Shown here in pieces: positions 45,354-53,640 of a DNA stretch of 64,000 nucleotides. Position 1 is the first letter of the stretch. Each line of letters begins with the position of its first letter. A program made the position numbers and the translations under genes. The notes below the pieces were generated by a model that saw only the letters and a list, made by a program, of their open reading frames with translations, was not told the origin of the DNA and ran no database searches. Source of the DNA: Candidatus Gastranaerophilales bacterium (lineage in GTDB: Bacteria > Cyanobacteriota > Vampirovibrionia > Gastranaerophilales > Gastranaerophilaceae); assembly GCA_944325825.1 (NCBI GenBank), contig CALVBP010000005.1, positions 1 through 64,000 of the forward strand, read 5' to 3'.

Positions 45354-45793
45354 CCTACATTAAACCTGGCTGATGTTATGTCATCAATTTCTTTTACTTC
45401 AAGTCTTAGAAACTCTTTGTAATATTCTTCTTCCTGCTTTTCTTTAAGTTTTCTTAAAATTTCTGCTTTTTTGTGAGCTTCTCTGACTTCTTCCTGCTTC
45501 TTTTCAAGAATAGCTTTTGTATTAGTAATAACTCTTTCTTGATTTTTTATATCTGTTGTAAGTTTCAGCCCGTAGTCTCTGTGAGCTTCTATTTGCTGAA
45601 TATCCAGAGATTCCGAGTTGAAAAGAGCATCCATTTCTTTGTTGTTAACGGCTTGAGAATTGATAATATCATTAAGTTTTTTCTCCTGCTGTCTGAGTGC
45701 AGCAAGAATCTTTGCGGCTTCCATCTGGCGTTGTTCCAGCTCGTTTTCCCGCATATCAAGTACGACTTGTAATCGAAACTTGAACTTTTTCAA
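45350..45793 (-). CDS. fliJ: Flagellar export chaperone FliJ
   Basis: FliJ is a coiled-coil protein of the flagellar export ATPase complex. The 147-residue protein starts FKFRLQVVLDMRENELEQ, the typical FliJ opening, and is one long helix rich in E, K and Q with no membrane segment. The start is a TTG at 45793; GAGGT lies about 9 bases upstream and no ATG fits better. First gene of fliJ-fliK-flgD-flgE. A second FliJ-like gene sits at 48173. Confidence 0.88.
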   Translation of the reverse strand: MKKFKFRLQVVLDMRENELEQRQMEAAKILAALRQQEKKLNDIINSQAVNNKEMDALFNSESLDIQQIEAHRDYGLKLTTDIKNQERVITNTKAILEKKQEEVREAHKKAEILRKLKEKQEEEYYKEFLRLEVKEIDDITSARFNVG

Positions 45794-45979
45794 TTTTATC
45801 TACCTCGTCTCCGCCAAGCATACAAAGAAGTACACTTAGTACCTCTAATACTTTAACTGATTACGGCATGCCTAAAATCATATAGATGGTGTAATATTTC
45901 TTTACAAACATGGAAAAATCAGGCAATTTTTTTGTATCATAAGCTTTATTAATAATATAAAGTGTGAAAAGGGTGTATT

Positions 45980-47077
45980 ATGACAAATTCTGTAAACTAT
46001 CCGAATCAGCCGTTGCCTGCAAATTATTCAGGTGTAACAATCTATATAACAAATCCTACGGTAAATACTAATCCTAACGGAACAACTGTATCCGGAGGGT
46101 ATATCCCTTCACAGTGTCCAACTTCGGGCAGCGGATATATTTCAGCCTTGAGTACTCAACAGACCGGTTATCAAACTCCGCAAATATATATTCCGTCTCA
46201 GCCGGCATCTCAGCAGACAATCCCTCAGGAGTATGTCAAATATTCAGAAATAAACCAAACTTCTGATATTAATAGGGCAGTTCAAACTCAAATGCCCGCC
46301 GGAACTTTAAATGCAGCTTCTGCGGCACAACAGCCTTACGTATACAATCAGACATGGAATACTTCCCCTGTTAGTTCATACCCGCCGCAATATTATATGA
46401 ATAATTATACATACAATACTCTCCCTCAAGGAAATATTCCTGCTGACCGGACAGAACCGCAAAAAGATGTTCAAAAAAATGCGGATAATAATACGGAATT
46501 AGATACAAAAACAGTTCCTGAAGAAGATAAATTAAATAAAACAGGACAAGATTTAAATGCTTCCGGTATAAATGAAGATAACTTAAATACTTCAAGAGAA
46601 ATAATTAATAATCTTGACACAATATCTGAAGAAGAAAAAGAAATAAGAAAAAACAGTGAACAAAAGAAAATAGTCGCACTTACTAATGAATATATAATGT
46701 CGCTTGAAAATTACTTAAATGATTCTAATCTTGACATTAGATTAATGGCGGCAAAAGAGGTGCTAACAAGACTGGATGAAGACAAAAACAGATACGATGA
46801 TGCTGCATTAAATGCCCTGTTGAATAAAATGCTGCAGGATCCGGATGACTTAATCAGAATTGCAGCTTTGAGCGCATTCAATTCAGAGCTTGCCAGCGGA
46901 AATAATTATACGGTAACCCTGTTAACAAAGATTCAACAAAATCCTGAAGCAAATAAAGACGATGTGCTTCAAGCTTCAGAAATTCTGCTCAAGATGACAG
47001 CAGATACAGATACAAAATACATGCCTGCTCAAACAAGTACGGTAGAAATCAAAACAACAAAAACAGAAGGTGAATAA
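45980..47077 (+). CDS. HEAT-repeat-like protein with low-complexity N-terminus
   Basis: In this 365-residue protein residues 1-160 are rich in P, Q, N, Y, S and T and are probably disordered. Residues 160-215 are acidic. About 225-345 form paired helices of HEAT type, with the pattern IRLMAAKEVLTRLD and LIRIAALSAFNSEL, so this part probably binds another protein. No membrane segment or signal peptide. It is divergent from the fliJ operon and overlaps the next gene by one base (TAATG), so the two are coupled. The location between two flagellar clusters is suggestive but not proof. Confidence 0.65.
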   Translation: MTNSVNYPNQPLPANYSGVTIYITNPTVNTNPNGTTVSGGYIPSQCPTSGSGYISALSTQQTGYQTPQIYIPSQPASQQTIPQEYVKYSEINQTSDINRAVQTQMPAGTLNAASAAQQPYVYNQTWNTSPVSSYPPQYYMNNYTYNTLPQGNIPADRTEPQKDVQKNADNNTELDTKTVPEEDKLNKTGQDLNASGINEDNLNTSREIINNLDTISEEEKEIRKNSEQKKIVALTNEYIMSLENYLNDSNLDIRLMAAKEVLTRLDEDKNRYDDAALNALLNKMLQDPDDLIRIAALSAFNSELASGNNYTVTLLTKIQQNPEANKDDVLQASEILLKMTADTDTKYMPAQTSTVEIKTTKTEGE

Positions 47078-47514
47078 TGGTAACCATAGCGCCAATATTA
47101 TGTAAAACAATAGGCGCAGCCGGAATCGGAGCTGCTCTTTATGATACTGCAAAGGTAAGCAAACATTTTGCCAAAGCAGGAAAAGAAGAAGCTACTGCCG
47201 AATATTACCAAAAAGTATACTCAAGTACACGAACTTTAGATAATTTAAGCTATGTATCAAATGCGATACAAAGAAAATCCGCAGATTTAAGAGAAAAAAA
47301 TCCTCTTCCGACATTGTGGGGCAGCATAAAAGGAGGCACACGAGGTGCACTCTACACGCTTTGCAACTGGCTTCCTGCCGCCGGCTGCGCCTCTCTGGCT
47401 CTTCTTACTAAGGGATTTCTTTCAAAACTAGGCGCAGCCGGAGTAGTTTTATGCACTATTTTTAACATTGCACATAACGGATTCGGTGTTGCCAAGAACA
47501 GCCCGATGGATTAA
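47077..47514 (+). CDS. Small membrane protein, coupled to the HEAT-like gene
   Basis: In this 145-residue protein an N-terminal Gly/Ala-rich hydrophobic stretch (about 5-22) is followed by a basic soluble part and a second hydrophobic region (about 95-130) containing Cys residues and ending in a Gly-rich tail. No family is recognised. Its start overlaps the stop of the previous gene, so it depends on that transcript. It converges with the tagged gene at 47511. Confidence 0.6.
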   Translation: MVTIAPILCKTIGAAGIGAALYDTAKVSKHFAKAGKEEATAEYYQKVYSSTRTLDNLSYVSNAIQRKSADLREKNPLPTLWGSIKGGTRGALYTLCNWLPAAGCASLALLTKGFLSKLGAAGVVLCTIFNIAHNGFGVAKNSPMD

Positions 47515-47900
47515 GACTGCTGGCGGAACTGAATCATTTTTCTAACAGGTCTCAAGTGCTCTTTTACTGTTGTCGAGGTAATTTTTTGGGATTCTTGATT
47601 GACAACAGACTCTGCTTTTTTAGCTTTACCCGAGTTTGTCAGACCCATCTTTTGAATCAATCCCGGTGTTAGGAAGAACATTGTCAAACCGGCACCGCAT
47701 AGACCAAGAATTCCTGCATGAGACCACGATGACGTATAGCTTCTTGAAACAGCCATTGTCAAAGCTCCGACTGCAGCAGAAACTCCGCCGGCATTCAATG
47801 CCGCAATTTTGGGATCTGATAGTCTAGCTGGATTCCTGTAAGCTTCGGTTTTCCCTCTAAATACCACCCGAGGGCTGTAGGCATTAATCGGTTCAATCAT
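47511..47900 (-). CDS. Small membrane protein with VVFRG tag
   Basis: This 129-residue protein starts MIEPINAY, and the tag VVFRG is at residues 12-16. Two Ala/Gly-rich hydrophobic segments lie near 37-52 and 61-80, followed by a basic tail. The layout (tag, two helices, charged tail) recalls the tagged proteins at 13912 and 31043. The ATG at 47900 is used rather than a GTG 6 bases upstream. Function unknown. It overlaps the plus-strand gene by 4 bases. Confidence 0.6.
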   Translation of the reverse strand: MIEPINAYSPRVVFRGKTEAYRNPARLSDPKIAALNAGGVSAAVGALTMAVSRSYTSSWSHAGILGLCGAGLTMFFLTPGLIQKMGLTNSGKAKKAESVVNQESQKITSTTVKEHLRPVRKMIQFRQQS

Positions 47901-47998
47901 AAGCACACACTTTCTCTTTTTATACGTGTATATTTTAGCGCAAAAATTATTCCCTGTAAAGCCCCTGAAGATAATACTTTCGGGTGATTTTTTAAATG

Positions 47999-48030
47999 TA
48001 TAATTTACACTAAATGAGGTGTAAATTATA
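47999..48030. repeat. Perfect inverted repeat upstream of the FliJ-like gene
   Basis: TATAATTTACAC (47999-48010) and GTGTAAATTATA (48019-48030) are perfect 12-bp arms around an 8-base loop. It lies 143 bases before the second fliJ-like gene and just upstream of the minus-strand gene at 47900. It may be an operator or a weak A/T-rich terminator. Confidence 0.6.
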
Positions 48031-48172
48031 TATTTTTGCTATACAAAATTCAAATGTTTTCTGCAACGCTGTACTTACCATTCTTGACCTTTTATTTTTC
48101 ATCATTAATCATACAAATAGATGTATCGGCATCAGCAAAAATCTGTAATAATACAAAATGTGAGAATGTATT

Positions 48173-48685
48173 ATGCCCTTCAGATATAGATTGCAGAAAA
48201 TTCTGGATTTCCGTATAAGGAAAAAAGAGGAACAGCTTTTAGTTGTACAAAAAGCTCAACAGGCAGTATTTATAGCTGAAGAAAACATCAGAGCAAATAA
48301 TGCTGAAATCCAACAAACAATAGAAAATCGAAAAACAGCAGATTTTAAAATGATGGAATATTACGACAAATATCTTCATCATCTCTGGGATAAGGCAGAT
48401 GCATTGGAACAGGAAAGGAAACGCTTACAAGCTATTCTCGATGAAGAAAAAATGAAACTCGTCAAACTTGAACAGGCGGTTAAGGTTCTTGAAAAACACA
48501 AGGAAAAACAAAAAGATGCTTATTTAGAAGAAGAAAAAGCTCAAGAACTTAAACAGTTTTCCGAAATCGGTGTCCAAAGATTCTTTATCCATCACAGAGA
48601 AATGGAAGAAGAGGAAGAAGACGAACTAAAAAAATTACTTGAAGAAGAAGAATTAAATATGGTGGACCAAGAAAATGAATATTGA
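48173..48685 (+). CDS. FliJ-like coiled-coil protein (second copy)
   Basis: This 170-residue protein opens MPFRYRLQKILDFRIRKKEE, the FliJ signature, followed by a long coiled coil of E/K/Q. Residues 145-165 are almost pure Glu/Asp. It is divergent from the copy at 45350 and somewhat longer. It overlaps the next gene by 11 bases, giving a FliJ-FliK-hook/rod order that mirrors the other cluster. It may serve a different export substrate or be the main copy. Confidence 0.85.
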   Translation: MPFRYRLQKILDFRIRKKEEQLLVVQKAQQAVFIAEENIRANNAEIQQTIENRKTADFKMMEYYDKYLHHLWDKADALEQERKRLQAILDEEKMKLVKLEQAVKVLEKHKEKQKDAYLEEEKAQELKQFSEIGVQRFFIHHREMEEEEEDELKKLLEEEELNMVDQENEY

Positions 48686-49847
48686 ATCTCCTAATATTTC
48701 GCAAACAAATTCAACAAAAAATAATTCTCAGAACCAAAATGTAAAAAGTTCATCCGTCAAGTTTTCTGATGAATTAAAAGAACTTGAAAAAAACACGAAA
48801 GACAAACCCGTTGAAGAAAAAAATGAAGTTGAAAAAGAAACAAAAGAAGAAGATGTTGTAAATTCAGAAATAAAAGAAGAAACAGTTGTAAAAACAGAAG
48901 AAACTACTGAAGAAAATACTGAATCAACCACAGGGCTTGATAATGAAGATGAAAGTGTCAACAAGGCACTTGACGGGATTAATTCCATTGTAAATGAACT
49001 TAATACAAAAGTAGACCAACCGGAGGATAAAAGATTCGACCCGCTAAAGAAAGATTCTGATAAGACCGATAATATAAATAATAATAATAAGGATACTAAT
49101 ACATTGATTAACAATGAGTTTAATATTCAGGATAATAAAGACCTCCTGCCCCAGATGAATCCGAATATGAATTTTTCGGGAGACGGGCAGCCATTTTCGT
49201 CTTTTATGAACAACAATATGCAAAATAATGCAGAGCACTCGCTCTCTATGTCAGAAAAAGATCTTGCAGAAGAAGCCGCAATACTTTCAACAATGGCTGA
49301 AAATATTGCACTTGCAAACAGAAATAAAATGGTACAAACTACGGACACTAAACAAAATGAAAATACTACAAAAACCGTAACGGATGAACAAGGAATAAGA
49401 AAGGTCGACAAACAAACAAATATAACAGTCGAAAATGTAGTCAAATTTGACTCTGTAATAATGAATCAGGCTGATGTGGAAGTTTTTGCTAATCTTGTTG
49501 AAAAAGGTGAAGCAGATATGACTAAACTTGCGCCGGAAGCCGCTCAAAAAGCAGTAAAAGTTTCAAAAACACTTGCAGACATGCTTGCAAAATCAATGGA
49601 AAATAATCAACCTGTCAGAATTGATTTTGACAATAATATTTCTGTCATTATAAGAGTAAGCAGGAACGGAAAAATATCGGCAGATTTTTTACCGAGCTCT
49701 CAGGTAGCAGAAGCGTATCTGAAAGAAAATTTACCGCTCCTGAGACAGCGGTTTGATGATAACAATATTGAGTATGATGAATTAAACCAGCGCAATTCAA
49801 GAGAGCAGGAAAGACAGAATAAAAAGAAGGAACGTGACAATGAATGA
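48675..49847 (+). CDS. FliK-like hook-length control protein (second copy)
   Basis: In this 390-residue protein the first 230 residues are disordered and very rich in N, E, K and T, with several VVKTEE-type repeats. The C-terminal 80 residues resemble the FliK C-terminal domain, with VRIDFDNNISVIIRVSRNG and LKENLPLLRQRFDDNNI. It lies between the FliJ-like and FlgF/G-like genes. The FliK assignment rests on position and on the C-terminal pattern, so it is less certain than for the copy at 43953. Confidence 0.7.
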   Translation: MNIESPNISQTNSTKNNSQNQNVKSSSVKFSDELKELEKNTKDKPVEEKNEVEKETKEEDVVNSEIKEETVVKTEETTEENTESTTGLDNEDESVNKALDGINSIVNELNTKVDQPEDKRFDPLKKDSDKTDNINNNNKDTNTLINNEFNIQDNKDLLPQMNPNMNFSGDGQPFSSFMNNNMQNNAEHSLSMSEKDLAEEAAILSTMAENIALANRNKMVQTTDTKQNENTTKTVTDEQGIRKVDKQTNITVENVVKFDSVIMNQADVEVFANLVEKGEADMTKLAPEAAQKAVKVSKTLADMLAKSMENNQPVRIDFDNNISVIIRVSRNGKISADFLPSSQVAEAYLKENLPLLRQRFDDNNIEYDELNQRNSREQERQNKKKERDNE

Positions 49848-50676
49848 TATGTACACAACAGCGATTAACACCCAAAAAGCCACTGTTCAGTGGATGGATG
49901 TACTCGCAGATAACCTGACAAACATTTATACCCCGGGATTCAGAGAAAGTAAGGTAAACTTTAAAACTTTCCTGAGCGGAGCTGTAATTGATAACGCGGT
50001 GAAAAACTTCGGTCAAGGTAAATCAACCCCGGGAACTTCTAATGAAAATCTGTTCTTTGAAGGTACAGGGTTCTTCGTTCTCAGAAATCCCGAAGGAAAA
50101 GTCTCTTACACCCGACTCGGAGAATTCACTTTCGACGGAGAAGGTGTATATCGTGCAACGGACGGTTCAACTGTACAAGGCTATATCCTTAATGATAAAG
50201 GTGAAATAATGTCCGGTACTAAATCCATTAATGCCGACCTGTTCCAGGAAACAGCACTCAAAGGCGGTGCTATGAGTATTCCGACAACTAATATTAAGCT
50301 CTGGATTGACCCTAACAACGGTAAATTCCTCGGAAAGTACGATGAATACGAGATTAAAAACGACGGAACAATCTACGGTAAAGCTGACGGCGGAAACCGC
50401 TCAGTTCCCCTTTATAAAATAGCAACCGCTAATTTCCACAATCCGGAAGGTTTGTACGAGATAAAAGACGGCAGATTCGTTGAAACAGAAGAATCCGGTA
50501 AACCCGTGGTCGGAAGAGGCGAAATTCGCTCCGGACTCCTGGAACAGGCTAATACTGATTTCAAAAACAATGCTGCAGACTACCAAATGGCAAAGGTACA
50601 AATGGAACTCGTAAATGCACTTATTAAAACAAACAAAGACTTGCTGCAATCAGCAATGGAAATGGCAACTCAATAG
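49840..50676 (+). CDS. Flagellar hook/basal-body rod protein (FlgF/FlgG type)
   Basis: This 278-residue protein has the hook-rod N-terminal helix (ADNLTNIYTPGFRESKVNFK near 25-44), the central EGTGFFVLRNPEGKVSYTRLGEF motif and a C-terminal helix ending KTNKDLLQSAMEMATQ. Length and motifs fit FlgF/FlgG rod proteins rather than a full FlgE. The ATG at 49840 has AAGG 9 bases upstream; the GTG at 49834 is less likely. It overlaps the FliK-like gene by 8 bases. Whether it is the distal or the proximal rod cannot be told. Confidence 0.85.
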   Translation: MNDMYTTAINTQKATVQWMDVLADNLTNIYTPGFRESKVNFKTFLSGAVIDNAVKNFGQGKSTPGTSNENLFFEGTGFFVLRNPEGKVSYTRLGEFTFDGEGVYRATDGSTVQGYILNDKGEIMSGTKSINADLFQETALKGGAMSIPTTNIKLWIDPNNGKFLGKYDEYEIKNDGTIYGKADGGNRSVPLYKIATANFHNPEGLYEIKDGRFVETEESGKPVVGRGEIRSGLLEQANTDFKNNAADYQMAKVQMELVNALIKTNKDLLQSAMEMATQ

Positions 50677-51120
50677 GTACTACGTACGTAGATAATTTGC
50701 CCGCTGCTATGTAAAACTACAAGAAAAAATCAGACGCCAAGACCGCTGGGAGGTGAATACTACAAGCAGAAAGTAAATAACACGCACGTAGATAAACAGC
50801 CAGTTGCTATATGAATATTTTTTCGATTCACAACTCACGGCTCACAATTCACGATTAACCATTTAGTCACAAAAAAAAATTAGTTAAACTCCGTTTTATA
50901 AGGGAATTAGGGATTACTTAATTCCTTTTATTTTTTATAACGTCACTCTATTCCCCCTTCATTTATCCCCCTTTTATTTACCCCCCCTTTCATTTACCCC
51001 TCCCCCTCTAAATGGTTGATATTTATTAAAAATAATTAAAGATTTGAAAAGCTTTGACCGATAGAAATATTGACTTATGAAAATATATCATTAAAACCCT
51101 TTTAGAAAGGTTTAACTAAT
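50677..51120. other. Gene-free stretch with imperfect repeats and C-rich tract
   Basis: No gene is visible. An imperfect direct repeat (ACG[TC]ACGTAGATAA, near 50684-50699 and again near 50790-50805) is followed by a run of CACAA[CT]TCACG-type microrepeats (50825-50860). From 50953 to 51006 lie five C-runs separated by A/T spacers. AGAAAGG stands 12 bases before the gene at 51121. Confidence 0.5.
50953..51006 (-). repeat. G-quadruplex-prone tract on the minus strand
   Basis: Five C-runs of 4-7 bases (50953-50957, 50967-50971, 50981-50987, 50997-51000, 51002-51006) are separated by 1-9 bases, the longer spacers being CATTTA-like. Read on minus these are G-runs close enough to form a quadruplex. 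The unit CCCCCTT(T)[CT]ATTTA is repeated, which suggests slipped-strand expansion. Confidence 0.55.
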
Positions 51121-51369
51121 ATGTCAGAAATTTCTAATTTTTTAAAGATTTTAACTTCCGCTCCTGCCGTTCAAACCGGCGGAATTAAAAGAGCTGCTGA
51201 GCGCAGAAGCTCTAATCCGTTTGCATCATCAAATCCTTTTGTACACTCAAGCGGTGAAAACCCGTTTGCTACATATGGTCAAAACAGACCGGTCGCAGGC
51301 GGATACTTTGCCGGATATTATAACAACCAGCCTAATATAGTCGGAAGACGGCTTTTTATTGAGGTATAG
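51121..51369 (+). CDS. Small protein with three NPF motifs
   Basis: In this 82-residue protein of unknown function three NPF tripeptides, in contexts SSNPFASSNPFV and GENPFATYG, occur within about 25 residues (near 31-52). The rest is basic near residues 20-30 and G/Y-rich near 60-75. There is no signal peptide or membrane segment. NPF is an EH-domain ligand in eukaryotes; whether this means anything here is unknown. AGAAAGG precedes the ATG and a terminator follows, so it looks like a real monocistronic gene. Confidence 0.7.
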   Translation: MSEISNFLKILTSAPAVQTGGIKRAAERRSSNPFASSNPFVHSSGENPFATYGQNRPVAGGYFAGYYNNQPNIVGRRLFIEV

Positions 51370-51406
51370 ACTCAAAAATATACCATTTATTACATTACCC
51401 CGGATA

Positions 51407-51437
51407 AAAACCTGATTACTTATTAGTAATCGGGTTT
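51407..51437 (+). terminator. Terminator after the NPF-motif gene
   Basis: AAACC-GATTACT and AGTAATC-GGTTTT pair over 11 bp with a mismatch and a 4-base loop, followed by a T-containing tail. It ends the transcript of the gene at 51121. Confidence 0.7.
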
Positions 51438-51502
51438 TATTAGTAGCTGAAATATTTTTTCAAATATTCTTCATGATATAATACTCACGGGGAGACTCAT
51501 TT

Positions 51503-53551
51503 ATGAAGAAAAAACTGCTATCACTTTTTATATTAACAGCTTTTGCTGTTTCGAATTCTTGTATTTTTGCAGAAGACCTTACCTCCGGGCAAGAAATACA
51601 AGCTGCAAATGAAGAAACTCTGATTATTCCAAAAAAGATTGAGACAGAAATTAATAACTGTATAGTTCAGATATACGGAGAAAAAAGAGCCAAAGAAATT
51701 TATGATAAAGTAATGGACATTGCTCAAAAATCCATAGCTTCACGTTCTGCGGAATTGAAAGAAGAGGATTTAAAACGAGCTGATGACTGGTATAAAGATG
51801 AAATTATTTACATGTTTTATGTAGATCAATTTGGTGTTACAACACCGGAAAAACCAAATACCTTTAAAGATACTGAAGAAATGCTGGACTATCTTAAAGA
51901 TTTGGGAGTAACAACTCTTCATTTCCTTCCTATAACGGAATCTCCGATGAGTGATGCGGGTTTTGATGTTAAAAACCCGCAAAATATACGTCAGGATTTG
52001 GGAGGCACGCCGCAATTCCTTGATTTTGTAAAAAAAGCAAAATCGGATGGCTTTAAAATTAAATCAGATCTTGTATTAAATCATTTTTCTGACCAGCATG
52101 AATGGTTTCAATCCTTATTAAAGGGGGACTTATCTAAGAGGGATTATTTTATTGTAAGAGATGAAATGCCTCAATATATTAAGTACGTAGATGAAAAAAT
52201 CGGAACAATTGTTGAGTATGAAGAACCTGACGGAAAAATTTCCAAAAGAAGATTAATTTTTCCTGAAATAACAGAAAATCATTGGAGAAAAATAACAGTC
52301 AACGGTCAAAACTTATATGTTTACCACACCTTTTATCCCTTCCAGCCTGATATAAACTGGGAAAACCCGGAAGTCCTTTATTATTGTCTTGATACAATTA
52401 ATTTTTGGACAAATTTGGGTATAGATATATTCAGGCTCGATGCAATACCTTATCTTTCCAAAGAAAGCGGAACAAATGCCGAAAATTTGCCTAAAACACA
52501 TGCTATTATCAGGTTAATCAGCAATTATATTCAAATGACTGCACCGAGAACCGTTATTCAGGCAGAAGCATGTCAGTACCCCAAAGACATATTGCCTTAT
52601 TTTGGCAAAGAAAGAAAATTTAAAACCACTATTAACAATCAGGAAAAAGTTATAAAAAGAACCGATGAATTTCAGATTGCATATCATTTCCCATATATGC
52701 CGGCAATTTGGGCAGCTCTTGTTACCGGTGATAAACAGCACTTTATAAATGCATATAAAGATACTCCGCAGATTCCTTCAACTGCAGCTTGGGGAATATT
52801 TTTGAGAGTTCATGATGAACTTACGCTCGAAATGATTGATCCGCAGACACGTGAAATTATATATAATGCGCTTATTACCAAAGGAGCAGAATTCAGAAAA
52901 GGTCTGGGCGTGAGCGGAAGAATGGCAAACTTCCTGGACAACAATCCGGATAGAATAGAAATGGCTTTTTCAATTCTTCTTTCCCTGCCGGGTATTCCGA
53001 TTATTTATTACGGAGATGAAATCGGAGCAAGGAACAATTTTGAGAATGCAAAAAAATCTGCAAACGACCGTTTTGAAAAAAGCAAACTAAACAAATTCAA
53101 ACTATTAAGTTACTTTGATAGCCGTGATATACACAGGGGGGCGATACCTGCAAAATTGCTTTATGGCTCATCAAAAGATTATTATGAATTTAACAGTAAA
53201 GTTTATAAAAAAGTTAAAAATCTTATAGCTGTGAGAAAAACGCTGCCTTCTATATCGAAAGGTGATTTTACCCTGCTTAAAACAAAAGCTCCGGCAAATT
53301 TTGCATATATAAGAAGTTTCGGAGATGAAAAAATCCTTGTAATAAATAATCTTTCGGATGAAAAACTTATAGCAGAAATTACCCTCCCTGTTAATATTGT
53401 TCTAAAAGGAGTAAAAGGCGGTGAAGAAAAAACAATTACAAGTTATAAAAATCTTGTAAACGGAGATGATGTGAGGGTAAATATTTCCCTTAAGAACAGA
53501 ACAATGCATTTGAGAATTGCACCATATGGTGTTGTCTGGCTCAAATTGTAA
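51503..53551 (+). CDS. Secreted GH13 enzyme, trehalose-synthase-like
   Basis: This 682-residue protein has an N-terminal signal peptide (MKKKLLSLFILTAFAVSNS). The GH13 barrel begins near residue 90 with WYKDEIIYMFYVDQFG. The conserved regions are DLVLNHFSDQH (region I), the nucleophile Asp313 in FRLDAIPYL, the acid/base Glu355 in QAEACQ and Asp438 in LRVHDELTLEM. The last, with the DELTLEM context, resembles trehalose synthase. Known trehalose synthases are cytoplasmic, so a signal peptide is unusual; maltose or other alpha-glucans could be the substrate. It is transcribed alone. Confidence 0.82.
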   Translation: MKKKLLSLFILTAFAVSNSCIFAEDLTSGQEIQAANEETLIIPKKIETEINNCIVQIYGEKRAKEIYDKVMDIAQKSIASRSAELKEEDLKRADDWYKDEIIYMFYVDQFGVTTPEKPNTFKDTEEMLDYLKDLGVTTLHFLPITESPMSDAGFDVKNPQNIRQDLGGTPQFLDFVKKAKSDGFKIKSDLVLNHFSDQHEWFQSLLKGDLSKRDYFIVRDEMPQYIKYVDEKIGTIVEYEEPDGKISKRRLIFPEITENHWRKITVNGQNLYVYHTFYPFQPDINWENPEVLYYCLDTINFWTNLGIDIFRLDAIPYLSKESGTNAENLPKTHAIIRLISNYIQMTAPRTVIQAEACQYPKDILPYFGKERKFKTTINNQEKVIKRTDEFQIAYHFPYMPAIWAALVTGDKQHFINAYKDTPQIPSTAAWGIFLRVHDELTLEMIDPQTREIIYNALITKGAEFRKGLGVSGRMANFLDNNPDRIEMAFSILLSLPGIPIIYYGDEIGARNNFENAKKSANDRFEKSKLNKFKLLSYFDSRDIHRGAIPAKLLYGSSKDYYEFNSKVYKKVKNLIAVRKTLPSISKGDFTLLKTKAPANFAYIRSFGDEKILVINNLSDEKLIAEITLPVNIVLKGVKGGEEKTITSYKNLVNGDDVRVNISLKNRTMHLRIAPYGVVWLKL

Positions 53552-53556
53552 ACAGT

Positions 53557-53588
53557 TTGACATGCCTGAAATTTTCGTGTCTAATAAT
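53557..53588 (+). promoter_or_regulatory. Sigma-70-type promoter for smc
   Basis: TTGACA (53557-53562), 17 bases, then TCTAAT (53580-53585) with TAATAAT overlapping. The -35 contains CATG (53561-53564), as in several other promoters of the window. Confidence 0.6.
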
Positions 53589-53640
53589 GTAAGAAGTATA
53601 CTTTTTTTATTTGACTGGGAAGGGATATATTTAAATACCA

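Noticed and set aside
48036-48218. 60-residue frame upstream of the second FliJ-like gene
   Set aside because: It would start at TTG, overlaps the FliJ-like start and runs through the inverted-repeat region. It is more likely a chance frame.
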